From Muribaculaceae bacterium Isolate-104 (HZI) (GTDB taxonomy: Bacteria; Bacteroidota; Bacteroidia; Bacteroidales; Muribaculaceae): a stretch of DNA of 32,825 nt. The stretch covers positions 1 through 32,825 of the forward strand of contig RIBJ01000049.1 of NCBI GenBank assembly GCA_003762715.1. The letters run 5' to 3'. The first letter of the stretch is position 1, and every line of letters begins with the position of its first letter. Of this stretch, positions 1-8,282 are shown in pieces. The notes beneath the pieces were generated by a model that made no database searches, was not told where the DNA came from, and worked only from the letters and a program-made list of their open reading frames with translations. The position numbers and the translations under genes were made by a program.

Positions 1-57
1 AAAATGTCTGATATAAAATATGACTATTTTCTTAACCCTAAAATTATGTTGTTATGA
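1..57 (+). CDS. 3' end of an upstream reading frame (partial)
   Basis: An open frame runs from the window edge to a TGA at 55-57, and its stop overlaps the next start as ATGA (54-57). It reads KMSDIKYDYFLNPKIMLL. It could be the tail of an upstream gene or a short ORF starting at position 4. Its YFLN segment is loosely like the middle of DUF3872 (TraQ) proteins, while the next frame looks like the C-terminal end of that family, so the two could be pieces of one frameshifted gene. That comparison is from memory and weak. Confidence 0.25.
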   Translation, partial: KMSDIKYDYFLNPKIMLL

Positions 58-260
58 TTAAAGTTAATGCACATATCCTTAATTACTTATCAAGTGATGC
101 AAACATAAATGTCATCGCCACATTAGAGGATAACTTCGGTTCCACTCCGTGGGAACAGACATTTGAGTTCAACGACAATGATAGCGATGACAACGGCGGT
201 ACAGGAAGTCTGGTCGTGACACCCATCAATCCCGGAACAGTAACACCCATCGGCAAATGA
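54..260 (+). CDS. Small hypothetical protein, possibly TraQ/DUF3872 C-terminal remnant
   Basis: A 68-residue frame with start ATG at 54, translationally coupled on both sides: ATGA overlap with the upstream frame and again with the lysozyme gene at 257-260. Residues about 12-41 include LEDNFGSTPWEQTFEFND, which resembles the final strand pair of the conjugative-transposon protein TraQ (DUF3872), whose members end in a DNFG...FxFN pattern. Family TraQ proteins are about twice this length and normally start with a lipoprotein signal, which is absent here. The tail is acidic then Pro/Thr/Gly-rich. A position just before a lysozyme gene is where traQ sits in many Bacteroides ICEs as I remember them. 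This may be a truncated or frameshifted traQ, or an unrelated small protein. Confidence 0.45.
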   Translation: MIKVNAHILNYLSSDANINVIATLEDNFGSTPWEQTFEFNDNDSDDNGGTGSLVVTPINPGTVTPIGK

Positions 261-784
261 AGAAACTCCTGATACTCTTTGTGGCATTGTTTTCCATTGT
301 GGGAACAATGCCCGGCAACGCCGCCTCACAGCGAACTGCCCCCGCAAGGGAGCAGAAAACAAAAAGAAGCATCTTGGAATTGCCGCTCTTTGAGCGTGCA
401 GTTCTGATAATCAAAAAGTTTGAAACACTGCACAAACCGAAACATTGGCCCTACGTTGGATATGGTCACCAAGTCCAACCCGGAGAACCCTATCGCCGGG
501 GAGTCCAGCTGACCGAAGCCCAAGCCGATGCACTTCTTCGCAAAGACTATTCCAAATTCTGCGCACTGTACGAGAAATACGGCAAAGACAAATATCTCCT
601 CGCTGCCCTCGCATACAACTGTGGACCCGGTGTAGTCAACAAGTCCAGCGTCCTCCGCCTCTTAAAATCAGGAAACCGCAACATCTTCAAAGCCTACACC
701 TCCCATTGCCACTATAAAGGCAAGAAACACAAAGGTTTGTTAACCCGGCGGCTAACGGAATTTGCCGCCCTGTTCATTCCTTAA
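257..784 (+). CDS. Secreted GH24-type lysozyme (conjugation-associated)
   Basis: A 175-residue peptidoglycan hydrolase with an N-terminal signal peptide (residues 1-23: MKK, hydrophobic stretch, then GNAAS), so it acts in the periplasm. The core from about residue 45 has the phage-lysozyme pattern: IIKKFETLHKP with candidate catalytic Glu56, then YVGYGHQ (66-72), the LTEAQADALLRKD helix and ALAYNCGPG, which matches the ALxSFxFNxG motif of GH24 enzymes. Family enzymes cut the MurNAc-GlcNAc bond. In Bacteroides ICEs a lysozyme gene closes the tra operon and is thought to open the wall locally for the mating channel. Here it is coupled by ATGA to the gene before it and followed by a hairpin at 808-838, consistent with the end of an operon. 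Confidence 0.85.
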   Translation: MKKLLILFVALFSIVGTMPGNAASQRTAPAREQKTKRSILELPLFERAVLIIKKFETLHKPKHWPYVGYGHQVQPGEPYRRGVQLTEAQADALLRKDYSKFCALYEKYGKDKYLLAALAYNCGPGVVNKSSVLRLLKSGNRNIFKAYTSHCHYKGKKHKGLLTRRLTEFAALFIP

Positions 785-807
785 ATTCAATACAATATGT
801 GACACCG

Positions 808-838
808 AGGGGATGCACTTTTTCGGAGTGCGTCCCCT
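808..838 (+). terminator. Hairpin after the lysozyme gene
   Basis: Inverted repeat AGGGGATGCAC / GTGCGTCCCCT (808-818 and 828-838) with a 9-base loop; 10 Watson-Crick pairs plus one G-T wobble. There is no uniform T-run behind it, so it is a probable rather than a textbook terminator. It lies 24 bases after the lysozyme stop and before the recombinase promoter region. Confidence 0.6.
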
Positions 839-866
839 TGCTGTATCTTATTGTAAAATAAATTTC
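838..866 (+). promoter_or_regulatory. Putative weak promoter of the tyrosine recombinase
   Basis: TTG at 838-840, an 18-base gap, then TAAATTTC at 859-866, one base off the Bacteroidota -7 consensus TAnnTTTG. The recombinase ATG at 875 would follow almost directly, giving a very short leader. Confidence 0.35.
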
Positions 867-874
867 AAAAAGAA

Positions 875-2077
875 ATGGCTTCGATAAAAGTAAAGTTCAG
901 ACCCTCGACTGTCGCTGACCACGAGGGTACAATCTACTATCAGATTCTTCATGAGAGAAAGCCGCGACAACTTCTCTCGGATTACCACGTCTTTCAATCT
1001 GAATGGGACGAAAGCCGGGCAATGGTGGTAACTACACAAAACAGTGAGAGAAAGGCTTTCATCCTCTCAATCCGGGAAAGAATCCGTTGGGATGTGGAGC
1101 GACTTACCAAGATAGTAAGAAAACTTGACGGTAATGGTCTGCAATACACAGCAGATGATGTCATTGATGAGTTCAACCGATATGCACAAGAATACTCACT
1201 GTTCAATTTCATGGAGAGCATCATCATTAAATTGAAACAGAATGGCAAAGTCAGGACTTCCGAAACATATACATCTGCTCTCAACAGTTTCAAGAAGTTC
1301 CGTAAAGATGAGGATATAATGCTTGACTGCCTTAACTCTGAAGTAATGGAGGCTTATGAGGCATGGCATCAAAGCCGAGGCGTTGCACCGAATACAATAT
1401 CGTTCTATACCCGTATTCTTCGGGCTGTATATAACCGTGCTGTTGAGGAAGATATTGTCGAGAACAAGAATCCATTCCGACATGTATATACTGGCGTGGA
1501 CAAGACTATCAAGAGGGCATTGCCTCTTCCTGTCATCAAGAAAATAAAAGCGTTGGATTTATCCCTTACTCCTGCGCTTGACTATGCCCGCGACATGTTC
1601 ATGATGAGTTTTATGCTCAGGGGAATGAGTTTCATAGATATGGCTTTTCTGCGTAAAACAGACCTACAGAACGGCTATGTCACATATCGCCGCCGAAAAA
1701 CCGGACAAAAGTTGGTGATTGAATGGACTAATGAAATGCAGCTTATCCTTGATAAATATCCGGAGAATGCGTCGGATTATCTACTGCCCGTTATCCGCAA
1801 TCCCGGAACCAACGAAAGATGTACCTACCACAACATGGGATATAACATCAATCACAGTCTTAAGGCTGTTGCCAAGGTTGTCGGAGTTTCAATCCCTCTT
1901 ACACTTTACGTTGCCCGGCACTCTTGGGCATCAATAGCAAAATCAAAAGGTATTCCCCTCAGTGTTATCAGTGAAGGTATGGGGCACGACAATGAGGCTA
2001 CGACTCAAATCTATCTCGCTTCTCTTGACTCATCAGCAGTAGATAAGGCCAACTCTCTAATTCTTAAATCCATATAA
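875..2077 (+). CDS. Tyrosine recombinase (integrase/invertase type)
   Basis: A 400-residue site-specific recombinase of the Bacteroidetes integrase group. Residues 1-100 fit the arm-binding domain, about 105-205 the SAM-like core-binding domain, and 215-395 the catalytic domain. Catalytic residues visible: Arg249 (MLRGMS), Lys about 276 (RRRKTGQKL), Arg348 and His349 (YVARHSW; the first His of HxxR is Tyr345, common in Bacteroidetes members), His371 (GMGHDN) and nucleophile Tyr380 (TTQIYLASL). The gene looks complete. Its stop is followed by a terminator (2088-2118) and then by a pair of palindromic sites with inverted centres (2130-2340). It could therefore be the invertase for that segment, or the integrase of the cargo element; position favours the first, but many integrases sit beside their own att site. 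Confidence 0.9.
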   Translation: MASIKVKFRPSTVADHEGTIYYQILHERKPRQLLSDYHVFQSEWDESRAMVVTTQNSERKAFILSIRERIRWDVERLTKIVRKLDGNGLQYTADDVIDEFNRYAQEYSLFNFMESIIIKLKQNGKVRTSETYTSALNSFKKFRKDEDIMLDCLNSEVMEAYEAWHQSRGVAPNTISFYTRILRAVYNRAVEEDIVENKNPFRHVYTGVDKTIKRALPLPVIKKIKALDLSLTPALDYARDMFMMSFMLRGMSFIDMAFLRKTDLQNGYVTYRRRKTGQKLVIEWTNEMQLILDKYPENASDYLLPVIRNPGTNERCTYHNMGYNINHSLKAVAKVVGVSIPLTLYVARHSWASIAKSKGIPLSVISEGMGHDNEATTQIYLASLDSSAVDKANSLILKSI

Positions 2078-2087
2078 AGACATGAAT

Positions 2088-2118
2088 GCCTCGGTGCCAA
2101 TCCGCATCGAGGCTTTTT
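2088..2118 (+). terminator. Rho-independent terminator of the recombinase gene
   Basis: Stem GCCTCG-g-TGC (2088-2097) pairs with GCA-t-CGAGGC (2104-2113), followed by TTTTT (2114-2118). It starts 11 bases after the recombinase stop and separates it from the invertible segment. Confidence 0.8.
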
Positions 2119-2129
2119 GTTTAGCGTTT

Positions 2130-2156
2130 ATCCAAATCTCTTGTTAAGAGATGGTT
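2130..2156. repeat. Left recombination site of the candidate invertible segment
   Basis: A 27-bp site made of ATCCAA, a palindromic core ATCTCTTgttAAGAGAT (2136-2152), and GGTT. The right site (2314-2340) is identical except that the 3-bp centre is AAC, the reverse complement of GTT. The cores are thus in inverted orientation. Short symmetric arms around an asymmetric centre are what a tyrosine recombinase crossover site looks like. Confidence 0.75.
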
Positions 2157-2165
2157 ATAGCCTTG

Positions 2166-2173
2166 CAAAGTTA
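2166..2173 (-). promoter_or_regulatory. -7 promoter box inside the invertible segment, facing left
   Basis: On the minus strand the bases read TAACTTTG, a full match to TAnnTTTG, followed by CAAGG. A T-rich run precedes it; no clear -33 TTG is present at the usual spacing. In the present orientation it would transcribe into the 3' end of the recombinase gene, where the terminator at 2088-2118 lies in the opposite sense. Confidence 0.55.
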
Positions 2174-2313
2174 CAAAAAAATGCTGAATTATGACGAATT
2201 GGCACAGGTATTTAACTGTTTTACGCGTCGAAAATTCTACAAAATTCAAAGGTGTTTAGGGATTTCAATTAAGTTGGCAGTGTACTCGGATGATAATCAA
2301 TAGAATATCTCTC

Positions 2314-2340
2314 ATCCAAATCTCTTAACAAGAGATGGTT
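2314..2340. repeat. Right recombination site of the candidate invertible segment
   Basis: ATCCAA, core ATCTCTTaacAAGAGAT (2320-2336), GGTT. It ends 11 bases before the ATG of the restriction gene, so a promoter brought to its left side by inversion would serve that gene with a short leader. Confidence 0.75.
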
Positions 2341-2351
2341 GCTCCGACACT

Positions 2352-5300
2352 ATGAAATTTGATGAAATTCTACATAAATTCAGGGCTGAATCGTTCACCC
2401 AGAGAGATAAAGGGACGCAGTTTGAACGCTTAATGCGCTCGTGGCTCCTATCGGATCCCCGATATTCAAACCTCACGGATGTTTGGCTATGGGAAGACTT
2501 TCCATGTCGCCGAGACTTCGGAGGTTCTGATACCGGAATTGACCTTGTCGCCCGTACCGACACCGGACAATACTGGGCTATCCAATGTAAATGCTACAAA
2601 GAGGATGCCGTTATTGACAAACCAGCTGTAGATTCTTTCCTCGCTACATCAAGTCGCACATTCACTGATGTAGATACGTTGCAAACCACATCCTTTTCAC
2701 AAAGGCTATGGATTTCAACAACAAACCATTGGGGTAGAAATGCTGAAGAATCCATACAAAATCAGCATCCCCCGGTCAATCGTGTCGGACTTGTCGATTT
2801 ACAAATTTCTCCCGTTGATTGGAAACTCCTTCTCGATGGATTGACAGGTAAAAGTGCTTTGGTTGAAGGAAAGAAACCAATGCACCATCAACTAAATGCT
2901 ATCTCTGAGGCTGATAAATATTTCTCGAACCACGACCGAGGCAAACTCATTATGGCTTGTGGCACAGGTAAAACCTACACAGCCCTGAAAATAGCCGAAC
3001 AGATGCTGCCAGATAAAGGACTCGTTCTTTTCCTCGTGCCGTCAATTTCGCTTCTCGGACAAAGTCTCAATGCGTGGTGCGCCGATGCAACAAAGCCAAT
3101 AAAGGCTATCTGCATTTGCTCAGACGCTCGTGCCTCTCGCAAAATCAAGAAAGATTTTGACGATACTAACGACTCGGTAGTTGACCTCGCAGTTCCGGCA
3201 ACCACCAATCCCAAAAGTATTGCCAAACAACTCGAATTATACCGCTCACACGATGGGTTGACAGTTGTGTTCTCAACTTATCAATCCATCGAAGCTGTCC
3301 GCGCTGCACAGGTTGAAAACCTCAAAGAAACCGGAGGCTCATACGGCACATTTGACCTTATCGTCTGTGATGAAGCGCATCGCACAACCGGCGTGAAACT
3401 CTCCAACACTGACGAGAGTAACTTCACCAAGATACATGATGCAGATTATATCAAAGGCTTAAAGCGTCTTTATATGACGGCAACTCCTCGCCTGTATGGA
3501 GACAATGCCAAAGCGAAAGCTTCTGAAAAAGACGCTGTCCTTTGTTCAATGGACGATGCCGCACTTTATGGAGAAGAATTTTTTCGTGTCAATTTCTCCT
3601 ATGCCGTTGAACATGGACTTTTGACAGATTATAAAGTGCTTGTCCTCACCGTCAACGAAGATGATCTGCCCGCCAACGTCCTCAAAGACATAAAAGACCC
3701 TAATAACACCGAACTTAATTTTGATGATACATCAAAGCTAATCGGTGTTATCAACGGTCTCTCCAAAATTATCCGTGGCGATAACAGAGTTACTTGGGAT
3801 AATGACCCCTGTGTAATGCAGCGTGCTATCGCTTTCTGCTCCGCAATCGGTGATGCCAAAAGTCCCGGTACTTCTGTGAATACCTCAATGGTATTGCCGA
3901 AAATTTGTGAGACATACCGCGACTCAATAGACCCCGAAGAACGCGAACACGTTGTAGAGGTGTCTGCCCGACATATTGACGGATCTATGAACTCGCAGAC
4001 TCGTAACGAACAACTTGCGTGGCTCGCTGATGAAAATCTCGCTGAAAACGAGTGTCGTGTATTGACTAATGTCCGCTGTCTATCAGAAGGCATAGATGTT
4101 CCGGCACTGGACGCAGTGCTTTTCCTTTCATCGCGCAACTCTCAGGTGGACGTGGTGCAGTCTGTTGGTCGTGTAATGAGAAACTTCCGGAAAGGTCAAC
4201 CCGGCGAGAAGAAATATGGCTACATCATTATCCCTATCGTAGTTCCTTCGGACGTGAAGCCCGAAGACGCTTTGGATAATAACGTCTATTTCTCGACCGT
4301 GTGGAGCATCCTCAATGCGCTACGCTCACACGATGACTGTTTCAATGCCGAGGTCAATAAAATTGCACTCAATAAGAACAAGACTTCAAAGGTTATAGTT
4401 GGTGGCCCCGGCATCGGGCATAATGCTCTTGGTGGTGACTCTCAAGACCAACGTGACGCAGAGCAACTCGAAAACGCAGAGGTAGCTCGTCAACTTGAAC
4501 TTCGTTTTGGGGAAATGCAGTCTGGCATTTACGCTAAACTCGTTGAGAAGTGTGGCGACCGCCTCTATTGGGAAAACTGGTCAAAGAAAGTCGGCCTGAT
4601 TGCACGAAAAATTATTGAGCGTATTACCAAACTCGTCAAGAACGTACCGGAAATTAACACAGAGTTCTCAATATTTGTCAAGGGCTTGCAGCAAAACCTC
4701 AATCCTTCCGTTGACGAAGGTCAGACGATTGAGATGTTGGCTCAACACCTCATTTCTCAGCCAGTTTTCGACGCATTGTTTAATGACTATAATTTTGTCA
4801 ATAATAATGCTGTCAGCCGCTCTATGCACCGCATGATTGAATTGCTGACAGAAGTCGGAGGTTTTGAGAAGGATACAGCTGAACTTGAACAGTTCTACAA
4901 TTCGGTTCGTGTAAATGTAGGTAACATTGATAATTTGGAGGGTAAGCAGACCATAATCAAGAACCTCTATGAGAAGTTCTTCAAAGGTGCGTTTCCTCTC
5001 ACTGTTGAAAAACTCGGTATAGTTTACACTCCTGTTGAGTGCGTTGACTTCATTATCCATTCGGTCAACGATATTCTGAAACGTGAGTTTAATTCATCGC
5101 TCTCCGATGAAAATGTCCACATCCTCGACCCATTTACCGGCACCGGTACTTTCATTACCCGATTACTCCAATCAGGACTCATCAAGCCCGAAGATATGGA
5201 GCGTAAGTATCTCCATGAAATCCACTGTAATGAAATTGTCCTCCTCGCATATTACATCGCAGATGTCAATATAGAGGCTGTGTATCATGAGCTTGTTAAG

Positions 5301-7289
5301 CCAGATCATTACGTCAACTACGATGGTATATGTCTGACCGATACTTTCCAACTCGCAGAGTCAAAACAAATGACCCTCTCAGAAGAATTTTTCCGCGAAA
5401 ATTCCGAGGGAGTTATGCGTCAGAAACGTGCTCCAATCCGAGTTATCATCGGCAACCCTCCGTATTCTGTAGGGCAGAAATCCGCAAATGATAACGCTGC
5501 AAATCTTACGTATCCAATTTTAGATAAGCGTATTTCAGAGACATACGCCAAAGATAGCAAAGCCAGTTCTGTGAAGGCTCTATATGATAGTTATATAAAG
5601 GCTTTCCGTTGGGCTTCTGACCGCATTGCTGATAACCCTGAGGGTGGTATTGTCGCGTTTATAAGTAACGGTTCTTGGATTGACGGTAACGGTAATGACA
5701 TTATGCGCGCTTGCCTTGAAAGCGAATTTAGCGACATCTATGTTCTTAATCTTCGCGGAAACCAACGCACCAGTGGCGAATTATCTCGCAAGGAGGGGGG
5801 TAAAATTTTTGGAGGCGGCTCTCGTACTCCCATTGCAATTACATTCCTCGTTAATAACCCTGCCAAAGCAGGTCTGAAAGCCACCATTCATTACCACGAC
5901 ATCGGCGACTATCTAACGCGCGAGCAAAAACTTGACCTTGTGAAGAAATTCCGCTCAGTTGACGGACATTCACTTGATTGGCAAATCATTGAGCCAACCG
6001 ATCGCCACGATTGGATTAACCAACGTGACGGCTTGTTTGATACTCTTATTCCTCTATTCCCAGATAAGAAATTTGATATGAACACAAAAAGTGTGTTCAC
6101 TACTTATTCATTAGGGACGGCAACGGCTCGTGATGCTTGGGTTTACAACTTTAGTACAGAGCAACTAAGAGAAAATATGGGAAAGACGATTGCTTTCTTT
6201 AATGAAGAAAGTAAGCAATCAAGCACCAATCCAGATTTTGAATTATCTAACGACAGTACAAAAATCAGTTGGAACGACTCTCTAAAAAGCCTTTGTCGAA
6301 ATGGGGAAAGCCTCACTTATGACTCGACTTTTGAAATAATTGGTTCTTATAGACCTTTCTCAAAAATGAACCTTTATTTTCAAAAGGAGTGGATACAACG
6401 TCCATATCAATTGCCTAAATTCTTTCCGGCCTCCACTGAAAATAATGTCGTTTTAGGCGTTAGTGGTATGTCGGGAAGTAAGCCTTTTTCTACACTCGTG
6501 AGTGATGTAACTCCCAACTTACATCTGAATGAGAATGGGCAATGTTTCCCTCTCTATTGGTACGAAGAAAATAAAGTTGTTGAAAGGTCATTGTTTGATG
6601 ACGAAACCAACTCTGAAAAATATGTCCGTCGGGATGGTGTCTCCGACTGGATATTGAAAGAAGTACGCAAACGTTTCGGAAATTCCAAAGCTATTACCAA
6701 GGAGCATATCTTCTATTATGTTTACGGCATACTTCACTCTCCACAGTATCGTGAGCGTTTTGCAACCGACTTAAAGAAGTCGCTACCACGCATCCCCATT
6801 GTGGATAAAGTAGAGGACTTTATGGCATTCTACAAAGCTGGTAAAGCCCTTGCAGAACTACATCTCAATTATGAGCAAGTTCCAGCTTTTCCAGCTGTCA
6901 ATGTAGTTCAAGCGTGTGTTGACCCTAAACCGGGTTATACCGATTTTGACTACTATGAAGTTGACAAAATGGTATTTCCAAAAGTCCGTAACAATTCTGG
7001 TAAACTCGTTTCTGACAAATCCCGCATCATCTACAACGGTAATATTACCATTGAGAATATACCGGCTAAAGCCTACGAATATGTTGTCAATGGCAAATCT
7101 GCTATTGAGTGGATTATGGAACGCTATGCTATCACGCAAGACTCCAAATCACTCATCATCAACGACCCCAACGCTTGGAGTCGTGAGCATAACAACCCCA
7201 CATACATCTACGATCTGCTCCTTTCAGTAATTAACCTCTCGGTACAGACCGTTGACATCGTCAACTCACTTCCTAAACTCAAACTCTAA
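2352..7289 (+). CDS. Type ISP (single-polypeptide) restriction-modification enzyme
   Basis: A 1645-residue enzyme combining all functions in one chain, the size and order of LlaGI/LlaBIII. N-terminal Mrr-like PD-(D/E)xK nuclease: GGSDTGIDLVAR (about 57-67) and QCK (78-80). Superfamily 2 translocase: Walker A ACGTGKT (202-208), DEAH (340-343), TATPR (376-380), and motif VI QSVGRVMR (603-610). Adenine N6-methyltransferase: motif I DPFTGTGTF (926-934) and motif IV NPPY (1035-1038). The remaining 600 residues hold the rest of the methyltransferase and the target-recognition domain. Family enzymes methylate one strand of an asymmetric site, and translocate and cut when two unmodified sites meet head to head. 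The chain looks intact. It is the first gene of the run downstream of the invertible segment, so both activities would switch together; no separate methyltransferase is needed for self-protection. Confidence 0.93.
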   Translation: MKFDEILHKFRAESFTQRDKGTQFERLMRSWLLSDPRYSNLTDVWLWEDFPCRRDFGGSDTGIDLVARTDTGQYWAIQCKCYKEDAVIDKPAVDSFLATSSRTFTDVDTLQTTSFSQRLWISTTNHWGRNAEESIQNQHPPVNRVGLVDLQISPVDWKLLLDGLTGKSALVEGKKPMHHQLNAISEADKYFSNHDRGKLIMACGTGKTYTALKIAEQMLPDKGLVLFLVPSISLLGQSLNAWCADATKPIKAICICSDARASRKIKKDFDDTNDSVVDLAVPATTNPKSIAKQLELYRSHDGLTVVFSTYQSIEAVRAAQVENLKETGGSYGTFDLIVCDEAHRTTGVKLSNTDESNFTKIHDADYIKGLKRLYMTATPRLYGDNAKAKASEKDAVLCSMDDAALYGEEFFRVNFSYAVEHGLLTDYKVLVLTVNEDDLPANVLKDIKDPNNTELNFDDTSKLIGVINGLSKIIRGDNRVTWDNDPCVMQRAIAFCSAIGDAKSPGTSVNTSMVLPKICETYRDSIDPEEREHVVEVSARHIDGSMNSQTRNEQLAWLADENLAENECRVLTNVRCLSEGIDVPALDAVLFLSSRNSQVDVVQSVGRVMRNFRKGQPGEKKYGYIIIPIVVPSDVKPEDALDNNVYFSTVWSILNALRSHDDCFNAEVNKIALNKNKTSKVIVGGPGIGHNALGGDSQDQRDAEQLENAEVARQLELRFGEMQSGIYAKLVEKCGDRLYWENWSKKVGLIARKIIERITKLVKNVPEINTEFSIFVKGLQQNLNPSVDEGQTIEMLAQHLISQPVFDALFNDYNFVNNNAVSRSMHRMIELLTEVGGFEKDTAELEQFYNSVRVNVGNIDNLEGKQTIIKNLYEKFFKGAFPLTVEKLGIVYTPVECVDFIIHSVNDILKREFNSSLSDENVHILDPFTGTGTFITRLLQSGLIKPEDMERKYLHEIHCNEIVLLAYYIADVNIEAVYHELVKPDHYVNYDGICLTDTFQLAESKQMTLSEEFFRENSEGVMRQKRAPIRVIIGNPPYSVGQKSANDNAANLTYPILDKRISETYAKDSKASSVKALYDSYIKAFRWASDRIADNPEGGIVAFISNGSWIDGNGNDIMRACLESEFSDIYVLNLRGNQRTSGELSRKEGGKIFGGGSRTPIAITFLVNNPAKAGLKATIHYHDIGDYLTREQKLDLVKKFRSVDGHSLDWQIIEPTDRHDWINQRDGLFDTLIPLFPDKKFDMNTKSVFTTYSLGTATARDAWVYNFSTEQLRENMGKTIAFFNEESKQSSTNPDFELSNDSTKISWNDSLKSLCRNGESLTYDSTFEIIGSYRPFSKMNLYFQKEWIQRPYQLPKFFPASTENNVVLGVSGMSGSKPFSTLVSDVTPNLHLNENGQCFPLYWYEENKVVERSLFDDETNSEKYVRRDGVSDWILKEVRKRFGNSKAITKEHIFYYVYGILHSPQYRERFATDLKKSLPRIPIVDKVEDFMAFYKAGKALAELHLNYEQVPAFPAVNVVQACVDPKPGYTDFDYYEVDKMVFPKVRNNSGKLVSDKSRIIYNGNITIENIPAKAYEYVVNGKSAIEWIMERYAITQDSKSLIINDPNAWSREHNNPTYIYDLLLSVINLSVQTVDIVNSLPKLKL

Positions 7290-7301
7290 TATGCAAAGTT
7301 T

Positions 7302-8279
7302 ATGAAGCAACCAATTCTATCACAAGAGATTGCTATTACTCTTCAACAATTAGAGGGAATAGGCAACAAGACAATATTATCTAAGATAGGTGGTATTGTT
7401 TCCTCTCCTATTACTACTTTGGAAGATCTCTTATCCTTTTGGAGAAATCTTAAAGGGAAGAAATTTGAGGCTATCTCAAATGATGATATTAAAGAGGCAA
7501 ACCGTATCGCTAAAAGGATTATTAGCCGTGCAGTAGATGAAAATGTCGGTATAATTACTTACTACGATGAAGAATACCCAGAAATACTACGCCAATGTAC
7601 TGATGAAAAGGGTAAAATAGATGTACCCCTCATTTTGTATTATCGGGGAAACCTCAAAGCATTACAAATTCCCGGCATAGCAGTAATTGGCACCCGAGAG
7701 CCGACACCTAATGGGGTTAAGGCTGGAGAGTATTTTTCTGGCGAGTTTGCTAAACGGGGCTTCAATATAGTTTCCGGACTTGCTGTTGGATGTGATACTA
7801 CCGGACATATAGGTGCTCTGCAAGTAAATGGAATTACCACAGCATTTCTTGCAAATGGACTCGATTGGGAATCCATTTATCCAAAGGAAAATCTCGAACT
7901 GGCTAAAAGAATAGTAGCTAATAATGGACTCTTGCTTAGTGAGTACCCCGTTGGACAGAGTTGCGGAAGGTATGGATTGGTTGCTCGTGACAGATTACAG
8001 GCTGGATTAGCGAGAGCAACTCTTGTTGTGCAGACTGGAGTGACAGGAGGCACAATGCACGCTGTCAATGCGACTATCGCATCAAAGAAACCACTTTTCG
8101 CTGTAGAATACAGAAACAATGTGGATATAAGCCATGAAAAAGTCCAAGGTAATATCATGCTTCTCCGTGAGAAAGGCGCGATACCTCTACGCTCTAATGG
8201 CATAGATTCCGCAGTAGCCATCATTAGAGGTACAGACGATAAGCAAGTCGCAGTTACACAACCATCATTATTCGATTGA
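7302..8279 (+). CDS. DprA/Smf-like protein (ShosA-like candidate)
   Basis: A 325-residue protein with the DprA Rossmann fold: IAVIGTREP (126-134), SGLAVGCDTTGHIGAL (158-173; canonical DprA has SGLARGID..AH), LANGLDWESIYPKEN, LLSEYPVG, and the distal helix LVARDRLQAGLARATLVVQ, where canonical DprA has RNRIISGL. The N-terminal part looks like the helical/HhH region (QLEGIGNK). DprA binds single-stranded DNA during transformation, but versions in defence loci pair with phosphoribosyltransferase toxins, as reported for ShosA/ShosT. The loss of the canonical ARGID and RNR motifs and the absence of a winged-helix tail suggest a specialised form. It starts 12 bases after the restriction gene and ends 3 bases before the HAD gene, so it is in one transcription unit with both. 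Confidence 0.85.
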   Translation: MKQPILSQEIAITLQQLEGIGNKTILSKIGGIVSSPITTLEDLLSFWRNLKGKKFEAISNDDIKEANRIAKRIISRAVDENVGIITYYDEEYPEILRQCTDEKGKIDVPLILYYRGNLKALQIPGIAVIGTREPTPNGVKAGEYFSGEFAKRGFNIVSGLAVGCDTTGHIGALQVNGITTAFLANGLDWESIYPKENLELAKRIVANNGLLLSEYPVGQSCGRYGLVARDRLQAGLARATLVVQTGVTGGTMHAVNATIASKKPLFAVEYRNNVDISHEKVQGNIMLLREKGAIPLRSNGIDSAVAIIRGTDDKQVAVTQPSLFD

Positions 8280-8282
8280 GGT

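Larger units (their letters stand above)
2130..2340. promoter_or_regulatory. Candidate phase-variable (invertible) promoter segment
   Basis: About 167 bp lie between two inverted 17-bp cores (2136-2152 and 2320-2336). The segment has no plausible gene. Its only good Bacteroidota -7 box points left, away from the defence operon that starts at 2352. If flipped, that box would face right and start transcription just inside the right site, about 40 bases before the restriction gene's ATG. The adjoining tyrosine recombinase gene could supply the enzyme. Invertible promoters are well documented in Bacteroidales surface and defence loci; its presence here is inferred from sequence alone. The alternative is a duplicated integrase att core. 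Confidence 0.65.

Noticed and set aside
2130-2340. The two sites as a plain tandem att duplication left by the integrase
   Set aside because: Possible, but the centres are inverted rather than identical, the spacing is only 184 bp, and a promoter box lies between them; an invertible segment explains more. Kept as the main alternative.
3629-4138. 169-residue open frame on the minus strand
   Set aside because: It is antisense to the helicase part of the ISP gene, Ser/Arg-rich, with no family features.
5795-5800. G6 tract inside the ISP gene as a slippage switch
   Set aside because: Six Gs is short for slipped-strand variation and the frame is intact; no support.
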